From positions 1 through 64,000 of the forward strand of contig NZ_QXFM01000144.1 in the NCBI RefSeq assembly GCF_003584015.1: a stretch of 64,000 nt of DNA, written 5' to 3'. This document shows, piece by piece, positions 18,321-27,036 of the stretch. Both the position numbers and the translations under genes were made by a program. Source of the DNA: Aurantiacibacter xanthus (GTDB lineage: Bacteria; Pseudomonadota; Alphaproteobacteria; Sphingomonadales; Sphingomonadaceae). How positions within the stretch are numbered: the stretch's first letter is position 1; every line of letters starts with the position of its first letter. The notes beneath the pieces are model-generated. The model was not told the origin of the DNA. It saw only the letters and a program-made list of their open reading frames with translations, and did no database searches.

Positions 18321-19793
18321 CTAGGCGAACTGGTCGGGCAGGCCGTCGAGCAGCAGGGTCTTGCTCTCGGTGTAGCCGAGCAGCCCCTCGAGCCCGCCCT
18401 CGCGGCCAATGCCCGATTGCTTGAACCCGCCGAACGGAACGGTGAATTCCAGCTTCATGCCGTTCTGCCCCACCCCGCCCGTGCGCAGCCGCCGACCGAC
18501 GCGATAGGCCGCGTTCGGATCATTGGTGAGCACCGCGCCGTTCAGACCATAGTGGCTTTCGTTCGCGAGCCGGATGGCATCCTCCTCGTCCTTCGCCGGG
18601 ATCAGGCAGAGGACCGGGCCGAAGATTTCCTCCTGCGCGATGCGGCTCTGGTTATCGACATTGGCGAACAGGGTCGGCTCGACATAAAAGCCCTTGCCCA
18701 TATGCGCCGGGCGCTGGCCGCCGGTCACGAGATCGGCCTGCGCCTTGCCCTCTTCGACATAGCCCAGCACGCGGTCGAGCTGGCGCTTCATCGCCAGCGG
18801 GCCGAGCTGCGTGGCGGGATCGCGCGGAGCACCAATCGTCACCCGCTCCATCACCGCCTTGATCGCCTCGGCCAGTTCGTCATGACGGTGCTGCGGGACG
18901 ATGACCCGGCTGAGCATGGCGCAGACCTGCCCGCTCATCATGGTGATCGTATTGCCGAGAATTTCCGCCGCCTGCCCGGTCGGGAAATCGTCAAGCAGCA
19001 GCGCGGCGGACTTGCCGCCCAGTTCGAGCGTGTAGCGCCCGATCCGCTCGCCGCAGACGGTGGCGATGCGCTTGCCGACGCCGGTCGAGCCGGTGAAGGC
19101 CACCTTGTCGACGCGCGCATCGCAGATGAGGCTGTCCGAGGCCTCCCGGTCGCCGCACACGAGGTTGAGCACGCCCGGAGGCAGCCCTGCCTCTTCCGCA
19201 GCTTCGGCGATGATATAGGCCTCTATGGGCGTTTCGGGCGATGGCTTCATGATCACCGTGCAGCCCGCCGCCAGAGCGCAGCCGACCTTGCCGATCATGA
19301 TCTGATAGGGCGCATTCCACGGCGCGATTGCCGCCACCACGCCCACCGGCTCGTGCGCGACGATGGCGGCCTTGGTCATCATTGCCGGACGCTGTTCGAC
19401 AAAGGCGAACTCCCGCGCCATGCCCGCGATGTGCCGCAGCGTCATCGTCCCGCCACCGACCATGACCGGCGCGAACGAGGCGAGCCCGCCGACCTGCGAC
19501 GTCCAGGCTTCGGCCAGTTCGCCGTGGCGCTGCTCAAGAATGTCGGCCATCGCCTCGATCAGCGCCACGCGCTCGGCCACCGGCATCTGCGGCCACGGGC
19601 CGTGGTCGAAGGCCTTGCGTGCGGCGGCAACGGCGCGGTCCATATCGGCGGCACTGGCCTCGGCAATCTCGCCCACGACCTCTTCGCTCGCCGGATCGAC
19701 CAGCTTGAGCACCTTGTCCGATGTCGGTTCGACCCAGAGGTCGTCGATAAAGACGCGATCGGGATGTTTGAGAGCAATGTTCGCGGGCAGCAC
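18321..19793 (-). CDS. NAD(P)-dependent aldehyde dehydrogenase
   Basis: This is a 490-residue ALDH-superfamily protein with Asn160 (PWN), Glu257 (LELGGKS), nucleophile Cys291 (SGQVCAMLSR) and the nucleotide-binding motif FTGSTGVGK. The start is GTG, preceded by GGAAGG at good spacing. It is the first gene of a two-gene unit with the quinohemoprotein alcohol dehydrogenase, and an operator-like site lies 39 bp upstream. It probably oxidises the aldehyde produced by that enzyme or by the lignostilbene-type dioxygenase (a vanillin-like aldehyde); the substrate is inferred from context only. Confidence 0.88.
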   Translation of the reverse strand: MLPANIALKHPDRVFIDDLWVEPTSDKVLKLVDPASEEVVGEIAEASAADMDRAVAAARKAFDHGPWPQMPVAERVALIEAMADILEQRHGELAEAWTSQVGGLASFAPVMVGGGTMTLRHIAGMAREFAFVEQRPAMMTKAAIVAHEPVGVVAAIAPWNAPYQIMIGKVGCALAAGCTVIMKPSPETPIEAYIIAEAAEEAGLPPGVLNLVCGDREASDSLICDARVDKVAFTGSTGVGKRIATVCGERIGRYTLELGGKSAALLLDDFPTGQAAEILGNTITMMSGQVCAMLSRVIVPQHRHDELAEAIKAVMERVTIGAPRDPATQLGPLAMKRQLDRVLGYVEEGKAQADLVTGGQRPAHMGKGFYVEPTLFANVDNQSRIAQEEIFGPVLCLIPAKDEEDAIRLANESHYGLNGAVLTNDPNAAYRVGRRLRTGGVGQNGMKLEFTVPFGGFKQSGIGREGGLEGLLGYTESKTLLLDGLPDQFA

Positions 19794-19831
19794 AGCAATT
19801 CCTTCCCGGCCTAACCTTGGCCATCAAGATT

Positions 19832-19848
19832 AATGACGTGACGTAATA
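19832..19848. promoter_or_regulatory. Operator-like site B of the TGTTACG-N3-CGT family
   Basis: On the minus strand this reads TATTACGTCACGTCATT, matching 12 of 17 positions of the site at 32954-32970 and sharing the core TTACGTCACGT. It lies in the 79-bp gap between the MFS stop and the aldehyde dehydrogenase start, suggesting a separate promoter for the dehydrogenase pair. Confidence 0.5.
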
Positions 19849-19872
19849 TAACGCATGGAGCAAAAGCGCGGA

Positions 19873-21060
19873 TCATGGCTCGGCAGGCTTTCGCACCGTG
19901 GGAACCAGCAACACGCCCAGAGCACAAAGCGCCAGCGGCACGGTCGCCGCGAGCAGGAATTGCTGCACGTCGAACCCCCAGCCCAGCAATGCCGCGCCCA
20001 CCAGCGGCCCGGCAACAGCGCCCACCCTCGCCACGGCCACCGCCAGACCGATCGCGGTGCTGAGCATCGCCGGAGGATAGAACGATGCCCCCACCGCCAT
20101 CAGCGCCAGATGCGTGCCCGAAGAGCCAAGACCGACGACCACCATCGCCGCCGCCCAGACCCAGAATTGCGGCGCGACAAAGCCAATCGCCACCAGCGCG
20201 GCAATCGCGGCGGCATAGGCGGCAAGCAGCGTGGCCACGGTCTTCCCCCGGTCGAGGAAGAAGGCCAGCCCCAGCCCTCCGATCAGTCCGCCCGCCTGCG
20301 TGAATGCCGTGAGCCGCGCGGCATCGGCCAGCGTGAACCCGACATCGGGCAGGATCGCCGGCAACCAGCTGGAGAGCAGATAGAGCACCAGCGCATTGGT
20401 GGTGTAGAGCCCGATAAAGACCGCACTCGCCCGCCAGTAAGGGCGGGTCAGCGGCGCCAGCATCGGCGCGCGGGTGACGGGCGGCGCGTCCTGCGCATGC
20501 TGCGACGATGGCAGCCACAGCAGGGCTGCGAGAACCAGCAGCCCGGTCAGGATCGCGGGGCCGACGAACAGGCTATGCCAGCCCCACCGCTCCACCAGCA
20601 CCGGAGCGATGAGCCCCGCCAGCAGCCCGCCGACGGGAACCGCGCAGGAAATCGCCGTCATGGCCCCGGCGCGAAAGTGGCGCGGCGCGATTTCCGCCGT
20701 CATCGCGGTCACATTCGGCAGGCAAATCCCCAGACCCAGACCCGTGGCAAACCGCCAGACGAACAAAGCGGTGATCGAACCCGACAAGGCCGTGCCCAGC
20801 GTGCTGACGGCGAGCAGGCCAAGCCCCGAGACGATCATCACCCGGCGGCCGTATTTGTCGCCATAAGGCGCGAGCAGGAAGGCCCCCGCCCCCAGCCCGA
20901 TCAGCACCGCCGACAGCACGAAGCCGAGCCGCTCCGGGGCGACGCTCCACTCGGCAGCGACATGCGGCAGCGCCAGCGGCATGGCCGCAAGGTCGATCCC
21001 GTCGAGCAGCATGATCGCGGCGCAGATTGCCAAGGGGAGCAGCGGCGTGCGCGCTGTCAC
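19873..21060 (-). CDS. MFS transporter, aromatic acid:H+ symporter (AAHS) type
   Basis: This is a membrane protein of about 395 residues with twelve predicted segments. The AAHS signature in TM1 (LLDGIDLAAMPLALP) and the TM2-3 loop GDKYGRRVMIV are present, as in PcaK and VanK carriers of aromatic acids. I place the start at GTG 21060, which overlaps the preceding stop as GTGA with GGGA upstream; a GTG at 21075 is also possible. It ends a four-gene minus-strand operon with the SnoaL and DUF3237 genes. Uptake of a benzoate- or cinnamate-like acid is likely but inferred. Confidence 0.85.
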   Translation of the reverse strand: MTARTPLLPLAICAAIMLLDGIDLAAMPLALPHVAAEWSVAPERLGFVLSAVLIGLGAGAFLLAPYGDKYGRRVMIVSGLGLLAVSTLGTALSGSITALFVWRFATGLGLGICLPNVTAMTAEIAPRHFRAGAMTAISCAVPVGGLLAGLIAPVLVERWGWHSLFVGPAILTGLLVLAALLWLPSSQHAQDAPPVTRAPMLAPLTRPYWRASAVFIGLYTTNALVLYLLSSWLPAILPDVGFTLADAARLTAFTQAGGLIGGLGLAFFLDRGKTVATLLAAYAAAIAALVAIGFVAPQFWVWAAAMVVVGLGSSGTHLALMAVGASFYPPAMLSTAIGLAVAVARVGAVAGPLVGAALLGWGFDVQQFLLAATVPLALCALGVLLVPTVRKPAEP

Positions 21061-21953
21061 CGCCAGGCGTCCCACGGGGTGGGCATGTGATAGGGCACGG
21101 TGATGAAATTGGCCTCGATCTGCTCGATCATGCCGTGGCGGATCTTGAACAGTTCGAGCATGTAGAAGCTGTGCGGGCGGCGCAGCGGCGAGGTCACCTT
21201 GGTGCCGTCGGTCAGCGTGTAGTCGCCGATCCTGCCGCTGTGGTCGATGAAGGCCGTGGCCAGCACCAGACCCCGTTCCTCGTCGACCAGCGGATAGTGC
21301 CGCGCGCGCAGACGATCATCGTAAATGTAGTTGCCGAGCCTCAGCTGATCCTCGCACCCGAGATGGGCAACCGAAGTGAAGAACTCCGGGTTGTTGGTGG
21401 TCTGCAAGCCGTTTTCGATGCGGTTGCACTCGGGATGGATGCGGGTGAGGATCGTCCCGTCGTTACGCTCCAGCGTGCTGAAATAGCCATCGGCCAGAGC
21501 GATCATCCGTTCGCGCGAAACCCGCGCAGATGGCGGAACGATCTCCTCCATCACCGGCTTGCGCTCGAAGGCCTGCGGTTCGAACCGGATGCCCGAGTCG
21601 AGCTGCCGCACGACAATCGTCTCGACCTCGACGATCCGGCCCTTGCGATCCACTCCGAGGCGCAGCGAGCAAGCGGACAGGTCGTCCGTTTCGGTCACCG
21701 TGGTGAACAGGCCCACCTGCCCGGTCAGCGGATCGGCAAAGCGAAGATCGTAGGGGCCGAGATCGGTGATCGTGTTCCACAAGCCGTCGCCCAGCATCAG
21801 CGCGACGTTGTTCTCGCTGTTCCGCACAGTCTCGCCCCACGAAACCCGCGAGGGATCGCGCGCCTTGAGCGCGGCAAGATAGCTGTCGAGCACGGCATAG
21901 AGCGCGGTGCGGTCGAGGCCGGAGGGCAGGGCATTTGTCATCGGCTGGTTCAC
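21057..21953 (-). CDS. Conserved hypothetical protein, possibly two NTF2-like halves
   Basis: This is a 298-residue soluble protein without signal peptide or membrane segment. I do not recognise a named family with confidence. Each half contains a helix and beta pattern resembling NTF2/SnoaL proteins (ALYAVLDSYLAALKARDPSRV; RMIALADGYFSTLERNDGTIL), and the second half carries the acidic and histidine-rich stretch RIHPECNRIENG. The start is GTG preceded by GCGAGG. It is linked to DUF3237 and MFS genes by close spacing, so it probably acts on the same catabolic intermediate. No function is proposed. Confidence 0.6.
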   Translation of the reverse strand: MNQPMTNALPSGLDRTALYAVLDSYLAALKARDPSRVSWGETVRNSENNVALMLGDGLWNTITDLGPYDLRFADPLTGQVGLFTTVTETDDLSACSLRLGVDRKGRIVEVETIVVRQLDSGIRFEPQAFERKPVMEEIVPPSARVSRERMIALADGYFSTLERNDGTILTRIHPECNRIENGLQTTNNPEFFTSVAHLGCEDQLRLGNYIYDDRLRARHYPLVDEERGLVLATAFIDHSGRIGDYTLTDGTKVTSPLRRPHSFYMLELFKIRHGMIEQIEANFITVPYHMPTPWDAWR

Positions 21954-21977
21954 GAAGAGGGCCTCGCTGGCGATGGA

Positions 21978-22502
21978 TCAGGTGAGCGCGAAATAACGTA
22001 TCAGGTTGCCGTCCCCCTGCCGCTCGCCGATGCCGACGATCACGTGCCGGGTCAGCCACTCGTGCGGTCCGGAGGGGCATTCGAAGGTCGGGAAGGCGCG
22101 CAGGTAATAGTCGGCATAGTCCACCGGCGGGCCATCGGCCGTCACCCACTGGCGGATGCGTGCCATCACGCCCGGCTTGCGCCCCCACAGATAGCCGCGG
22201 TTGCGCATGAGGATCGCTGTGCCGTCATCCGCCTCAAGGGCATAGACCGAATCGAACGAAATCACGCCATCGGGCCGGAACAGGGCATAGTCGCCGCCGC
22301 TGTTGGGCACCGCCCTGCCCTTGAGCATCGGCCCCTCGATCGTACCGTCATCGATATAGACCGCCCCGCGCGCACCGCCGCTGGGCAAGGCGCCGAAGTC
22401 CTGAATCCGCTCGAACCGGAGGCGGATCGCAAAGACCGGTTCGAGGTGGGGCCGGTCACGCAGCGACGTGCTGGCAAAGGGGCCGGAGAAACCGTCATCC
22501 AT
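21978..22502 (-). CDS. DUF3237 domain protein
   Basis: This 174-residue protein matches the DUF3237 pattern: LEPVFAIRLRFERIQDFGALPSGGARG near the N-terminus, GGDYALFRPDGVISFDSVYALEADDG in the middle and FPTFECPSGPHEWLTRHVIVGIG near the C-terminus. Its biochemical role is unestablished, though family members recur in aromatic and terpenoid degradation clusters. The start follows GCGAGG. It is 24 bp from the next gene in the same operon. Confidence 0.75.
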   Translation of the reverse strand: MDDGFSGPFASTSLRDRPHLEPVFAIRLRFERIQDFGALPSGGARGAVYIDDGTIEGPMLKGRAVPNSGGDYALFRPDGVISFDSVYALEADDGTAILMRNRGYLWGRKPGVMARIRQWVTADGPPVDYADYYLRAFPTFECPSGPHEWLTRHVIVGIGERQGDGNLIRYFALT

Positions 22503-22547
22503 GGCGAAACCTCGCAGTCAGAGCGAACGGGCAGATGCGGCGCGCGG

Positions 22548-23048
22548 TCACATCCACGGCTTCGTCTTGCGGGTATCGTCCCAGTGTTCGACGATCAGCC
22601 CGTCTTCGAGGCGGAACATGTCGAACGCCTGCCCGACATAGGTCTCCTCGGGGTTTTCCGGATCGCGCTGCGGCTGGTCCCAGATCACGATCACCCGGTC
22701 GTCCTGCGCCATCGTGTAGAGCACGGTCTTGTAGCCGGGGACGGGAAAGCCCTCGGGCGGGTCCTTCACGATGTCGGCCAGCCGCAACAGCGCGTCGCGG
22801 CCCGAGGGCATGTTCACATTGTGCTGGATGTAGTCGGGATGGACATAGCGCAGCGCCGCCTCCCTATCGCCATTGCGAATGACGCCTTCCCACATCGCCA
22901 GAACGATTGCGACATTGCGTTCCTGCTCGGTCTGGCTGGTCTTACCTGGCTGTTGCATCGGTTCCTCCCTTTCCGAGGCCGACGAAACAGTAGCCGACAG
23001 GCCGATTGCACCAATTGCAACGGCTAACGGCACCCGTAACAGGGTCAT
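22548..23048 (-). CDS. Exported SnoaL-like protein
   Basis: This 166-residue protein has a signal peptide (MTLLRVPLAVAIGAIGLSATVSSAS) and a single SnoaL-like aldol-condensation-type domain (REAALRYVHPDYIQHNVNMPSGRDALLRL, then FDMFRLEDGLIVEHWD). The start at 23048 follows AAGGAGAGG. It is the first gene of the unit leading to DUF3237 and the AAHS transporter, and it diverges from a MarR regulator. A periplasmic location is inferred; the reaction is unknown. Confidence 0.78.
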   Translation of the reverse strand: MTLLRVPLAVAIGAIGLSATVSSASEREEPMQQPGKTSQTEQERNVAIVLAMWEGVIRNGDREAALRYVHPDYIQHNVNMPSGRDALLRLADIVKDPPEGFPVPGYKTVLYTMAQDDRVIVIWDQPQRDPENPEETYVGQAFDMFRLEDGLIVEHWDDTRKTKPWM

Positions 23049-23096
23049 TATGGCCTCTCCTTGAAACAGCAATTCTGCTTATTTTTGCCAGTGTAT

Positions 23097-23110
23097 GTAC
23101 CATATGATAC
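23097..23110. promoter_or_regulatory. Palindrome between divergent SnoaL and MarR genes
   Basis: GTACCATATGATAC is a 14-bp imperfect palindrome (GTA-CATATG-TAC) lying 49 bp upstream of the SnoaL start and 104 bp upstream of the MarR TTG start. It resembles the TGTTACATATAACA site at 23779 in its CATAT centre. It may be an autoregulatory site. Confidence 0.4.
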
Positions 23111-23213
23111 TTATGCGCAAGAGCCGCCGCGCCTGAAAGCAGGCCCTCCGCCTCCCCACGCAATTGACTTTCGTCGCCGCAACCATCAGTCGCCCGAAGC
23201 TTGGAGGCACCCA

Positions 23214-23711
23214 TTGTCCGAGAAATTTTCCGCGACCTGCGAACCCGGCACCGAAGCGTTCGACTACTTTTCGGACCAGGTCCGGCTGCTGATCGGCGTG
23301 CTGAAATTCGGCACCCTGCTGGACCGTCCGATGCTGGAGGGCGTGGCCACGCCCGAGCGCATCGGCCTCAACGAACTGCGCATCCTGCTGAGCATCGCCG
23401 GCGAGCAATGCGCGACGGGCGCCCATCTGGCGCGGCTGCTCAGTATCCCCCGTATGAACGTCAGCCGCGCGCTGAGGATACTCGACGATCTGGGCTGGCT
23501 GGTGGAGGTGCCCGACACCAGCAACCGGCGGCGCAGACCCTATTCGCTCAGCGACAAGGGCAAGCAGGCGCTGCTGAGCATGGCACCTGAGTTCGAGTCG
23601 ATCGCAGCACAGGTGTTTGCCGACCTGACCGTGGCCGAGCGGATCGTGTTGCAGTCGGTGCTCGACAAGATGAGCAAACGCGCGGTCGAATGGCCCTGGC
23701 ACAGCCCCTGA
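23214..23711 (+). CDS. MarR-family transcriptional regulator
   Basis: This is a 165-residue winged-helix regulator. The recognition helix is IPRMNVSRALRILDDLGWL, followed by the wing VPDTSNRRRRPYSLSDKGK. The start is taken as TTG at 23214, because GGAGG lies 7 bases upstream and the reading frame further upstream is non-homologous leader. It sits between the SnoaL/DUF3237 operon and the dioxygenase operon, so it is the best local candidate for binding the TGTTACG-type palindromes. That link is inferred. Confidence 0.75.
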   Translation: MSEKFSATCEPGTEAFDYFSDQVRLLIGVLKFGTLLDRPMLEGVATPERIGLNELRILLSIAGEQCATGAHLARLLSIPRMNVSRALRILDDLGWLVEVPDTSNRRRRPYSLSDKGKQALLSMAPEFESIAAQVFADLTVAERIVLQSVLDKMSKRAVEWPWHSP

Positions 23712-23778
23712 CGCGCATTCCAGCGGCCCATCGCGAGGTCGCAGCTTGACAGTCCCGATGAGCGGCTATTATACCATT

Positions 23779-23792
23779 TGTTACATATAACA
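23779..23792. promoter_or_regulatory. Palindrome upstream of the dioxygenase operon (site D1)
   Basis: TGTTACATATAACA has perfect TGTTA/TAACA arms around CATA. It lies 55 bp upstream of the GMC oxidoreductase start, in an AT-rich island of an otherwise GC-rich region, and probably overlaps the promoter. Confidence 0.5.
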
Positions 23793-23819
23793 AAATGGAG
23801 AGGCTGCTGCGATGGGCAA

Positions 23820-23836
23820 TGTTACGACCCGTAACA
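23820..23836. promoter_or_regulatory. 17-bp palindromic operator upstream of the dioxygenase operon (site D2)
   Basis: TGTTACG-ACC-CGTAACA has seven-base perfect arms and ends 10 bp before the GMC oxidoreductase ATG. It matches 13 of 17 positions of the site at 32954-32970. A repressor bound here would overlap the start of the mRNA. Confidence 0.6.
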
Positions 23837-23846
23837 TCGCTGGTGA

Positions 23847-25526
23847 ATGCTGGTGAGCAGGATTACCGACGGTGATGCTTACGACCTGATCGTGGTGGGC
23901 GGCGGCTCTGCCGGTTGCGCCATGGCCGCGCGGCTGTCGGAGCGTGAGGACTTGTCGGTCCTGCTGCTTGAGGCAGGCCGGTCGGACAAGCATCCGTTCA
24001 CGCGGGTGCCCGCCGCCAACGTCAACGCCGTGCTCAATCCCGAGTTCGACTGGTGTTTCCCGGTCGAGCCCGATGCCTCCATCGGCGGACGCGCCGACAC
24101 ATGGCCCGCAGCCAAGGTGCTGGGCGGCGGCAGTGCGATCAACGGGATGATGTTCATCCGCGGCCACCGGCACGATTACGACAGCTGGCACGATCTGGGC
24201 GCGACCGGATGGAACTACCAATCCGTGCTGCCCTATTTCCGCCGGATGGAAACGAACGAGCGCGGTGCCGACGCCTATCGCGGCGGCGAGGGTCCGCTCA
24301 GCGTATCGGAAGGCCGTGCCCGCTACCCGCTCACCGATGCGTGGATCGAGGCGGCGGTACAGGCCGGTGTCCCCCGCAGTCCCGACCTCAACGGCGGGCT
24401 CGCCGAGGGAGTCGACTTCGTGCAGGTCTCGCAGCGCAAGGGCATGCGCCATTCGACGGCAGTCGCCTATATCTGGCCCAATCTGAACCGCGCCTCGCTC
24501 ACGCTTCAGCTGCACAGCCGGGTCAACCGGATCATCGTCGAAAACCGCCGTGCAACCGGCGTCGAAATCACCGGCGAGGATGGCACGATCCGGCGGATCA
24601 GCGCCCGGCGCGGCGTCGTGGTCTGCGCTGGCACGATGAACAGCCCACGTCTGCTGATGCTGTCGGGCATTGGTGAGGCCGCGCAACTGAAGGCAAGCGG
24701 TATCGAGGTCGTCCATGACCTGCCCGGCGTGGGGCAGAACCTGCAGGATCATCCGGGCACCCACCTGGTCAACGAAGCCGAAGGCCGCACGCTGAATGCC
24801 GAGGTTCAGGGCCTGCGCGGTCTCGGCCATCTGGCGAGCTTCCTCACCGCGCGCAAAGGCGCTCTGACCACCAGCATCGGCCACGCCCAGGCCTTCGTCC
24901 GCACGAACGGCGCGATGGCGGTGCCCAATATCCAGCTGATCTTTGCCCCGCTCGCCTTCGACTATGGCGAGGACGGCAAGATCAGGCTGCGCAAGAGCCC
25001 CAGCGTCAGCACCGCCGTTGCCCTGATGCGGCCGCGCAGCCGTGGGCGCATTACTCTGGCCGGGCCGGACCCCGCGCTGCCCCCGCTGATCCGCCACGAA
25101 TTGCTGGGCGATCCGCAGGACGTCGACGAGATGGTCGACGGCATCGAGTTCGCGCGCCGGATCATGGAGCAACCCGCCATTGCCGGGGCGATCACAGGCG
25201 AAGTGCGCCCCGCCCTCGCGCCAGAGCACCAGACCGCCGATCGCACCGCCATGCGCGACTATGTGCGCGGAGCCGTCTCCAGCTTCTACCACCAGATCGG
25301 CACCTGCAAGATGGGCAGCGACGCCATGGCGGTGGTCGACCCGGAGCTGAAGGTGCGGGGCCTTGAGGGCCTGTGGGTGGCCGATGCCTCGGTCATGCCG
25401 GCCATGCCTTCTGGCAACACCAACGCGACGGCGATCATGATCGGCGAGAAAGGCAGCGACCACGTGCTGCGCGCCATCGGCAACCGGCCCTCAGCCAGCC
25501 TCAACCAAGAGCAGGGACACCCATGA
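23847..25526 (+). CDS. GMC-family FAD oxidoreductase (choline/alcohol dehydrogenase-like)
   Basis: This is a 559-residue flavoprotein. The ADP-binding motif VVGGGSAGCAMAARL (about residues 16-30) and LLLEAG follow, then GMC signature 1 (KVLGGGSAINGMMFIRG), signature 2 (CAGTMNSPRLLMLSGIG) and the C-terminal active-site region VSSFYHQIGTCKMG with VMPAMPSGNTNA. It probably oxidises an alcohol, perhaps the benzylic or allylic alcohol upstream of the stilbene cleavage step. The ribosome-binding site is weak and a palindrome lies 10 bp upstream. The stop overlaps the next start by 4 bp. Confidence 0.88.
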   Translation: MLVSRITDGDAYDLIVVGGGSAGCAMAARLSEREDLSVLLLEAGRSDKHPFTRVPAANVNAVLNPEFDWCFPVEPDASIGGRADTWPAAKVLGGGSAINGMMFIRGHRHDYDSWHDLGATGWNYQSVLPYFRRMETNERGADAYRGGEGPLSVSEGRARYPLTDAWIEAAVQAGVPRSPDLNGGLAEGVDFVQVSQRKGMRHSTAVAYIWPNLNRASLTLQLHSRVNRIIVENRRATGVEITGEDGTIRRISARRGVVVCAGTMNSPRLLMLSGIGEAAQLKASGIEVVHDLPGVGQNLQDHPGTHLVNEAEGRTLNAEVQGLRGLGHLASFLTARKGALTTSIGHAQAFVRTNGAMAVPNIQLIFAPLAFDYGEDGKIRLRKSPSVSTAVALMRPRSRGRITLAGPDPALPPLIRHELLGDPQDVDEMVDGIEFARRIMEQPAIAGAITGEVRPALAPEHQTADRTAMRDYVRGAVSSFYHQIGTCKMGSDAMAVVDPELKVRGLEGLWVADASVMPAMPSGNTNATAIMIGEKGSDHVLRAIGNRPSASLNQEQGHP

Positions 25527-27013
25527 GCACAGCGAAGACATATCCCGATTCCTTCGACTTTCAGGGCTTCAACGAGCCGATCGGCATCGAATGGTCGGTG
25601 GCCAACCTGCCGGTCGAAGGCACGATCCCCGACGAGATCAAGGGCAGCTTCTTCCGCGCCGTGCCCGACCCGGCGCACCCGCCCTTCGTGAAGGAAGACA
25701 CCATGCTGTCGGGCGATGGCATGATCGGGCGCTTCCGCATCGACGGCAACCAAGTCGACTTCGCGCTGCGCTATGTCGAAACCGACCGCTATCTGGCCGA
25801 GAAGACCGCCCGGCGCGCGCTGTTCGGGGCCTATCGCAATCCCTACACCGACGATCCTTCGGTCAAGGGCGTGGACCGCACGGTCGCCAACACCACGCCG
25901 GTGTGGCACGCGGGCCGCCTGCTGATGACGAAGGAAGACGGCCTCCCCTACGAAATCGACCCCGAAACGCTCGAGACCATCGGCCGCTACGATTTCGGCG
26001 GCAAGCTGCGCTCCGAAACGATGACCGCGCATGTCCGGATCGATCCCGGGACGCAGGAGATGTTCCTGTTCGGCTACGAAGCCGACGGGCTGGCGTCGCG
26101 CGCGGTGTCCTACAGCGTCGCTGACAAGGACGGCAATCTGCTGTTCGAGAAGTGGTTCGACGCGCCCTACTGCTCGATGCTCCACGACTTCGCCGTCACC
26201 GAGCGCTTTGCGGTGTTTCCGATCTTCCCCACCACGGCAGACCGCGAACGGATCGAACAGGGCGGCGCACACTGGATTCACGAGCCCGAGGGGCAGACGT
26301 GGATCGGCATCATGCCGCGCTATGGCGACCCGGCAGACCTGCGCTGGTTCAAGGGGCCGGTTGGTGCCTCGGGCTTCCATATCATGAACGCCTTTGAAGA
26401 GGGCGACCTCATCCATCTCGATCTCAACGTGATGGACACCAATGTCTTCCCGTTCATCCGCGCTGCCTCCGGGATCGACGCCGACATGTCGCAAATGCGC
26501 GCATCGCTGGTGCGCTGGACCTTCGACATGGCAGCGGATGACGACGGCTATTCCGAACGCGTGATCGGCCCGCCCGGCGATATGCCGCGCACGGCGGCGA
26601 AGGATCAGTGCCGCCCCTATCAGGTCGGCTACTATGCCACGCTCGACCCCTCGCTTGGGCCGCCGAACATCCATGGCGTGGTCGGCGCGGGCTTCAATGC
26701 CCTTATCAGGGTCGAGGTGGGCAATGGCGGGCTGGAGGCGCTCCAGCTTTCCCCCACCCAGTCGATCAGCGAGCCGATCCATATCCCCGCGCAAGACCCC
26801 GACCACGAAGGCTGGCTGGCAGCGGTGATCGACGATCACGCGGACATGTCTTCGCGCCTGTGTTTTCTCGAAGCCGAGCATCCGGCCAGGGGGCCGATTG
26901 CCAGCGTGTTGCTGCCGCTCCGGCTCAGGCCGCAGATCCACGGCTGGTGGGTGCCGGAAGACGAGCTGGAAGCTGCCGCGAAGGCACGCGCACATCGGAC
27001 TGAGGCCAGCTGA
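25523..27013 (+). CDS. Carotenoid-oxygenase-family dioxygenase, lignostilbene dioxygenase-like
   Basis: This is a 496-residue propeller enzyme with the four iron-binding histidines of the family in their usual contexts: MTAHVRID, MLHDFAV, FHIMNAFEEGD and RPQIHGWWVP. Tyr104 and Lys137 (LLMTKEDGLPYE) fall close to the Tyr101 and Lys134 that bind the phenol of the substrate in lignostilbene dioxygenases. Those enzymes cleave the central double bond of hydroxystilbenes to two aromatic aldehydes. Substrate assignment is by this motif comparison only. The ATG overlaps the GMC stop, giving a coupled operon. Confidence 0.88.
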   Translation: MSTAKTYPDSFDFQGFNEPIGIEWSVANLPVEGTIPDEIKGSFFRAVPDPAHPPFVKEDTMLSGDGMIGRFRIDGNQVDFALRYVETDRYLAEKTARRALFGAYRNPYTDDPSVKGVDRTVANTTPVWHAGRLLMTKEDGLPYEIDPETLETIGRYDFGGKLRSETMTAHVRIDPGTQEMFLFGYEADGLASRAVSYSVADKDGNLLFEKWFDAPYCSMLHDFAVTERFAVFPIFPTTADRERIEQGGAHWIHEPEGQTWIGIMPRYGDPADLRWFKGPVGASGFHIMNAFEEGDLIHLDLNVMDTNVFPFIRAASGIDADMSQMRASLVRWTFDMAADDDGYSERVIGPPGDMPRTAAKDQCRPYQVGYYATLDPSLGPPNIHGVVGAGFNALIRVEVGNGGLEALQLSPTQSISEPIHIPAQDPDHEGWLAAVIDDHADMSSRLCFLEAEHPARGPIASVLLPLRLRPQIHGWWVPEDELEAAAKARAHRTEAS

Positions 27014-27036
27014 AAGCCATTTTCAGGGAGAGAACA

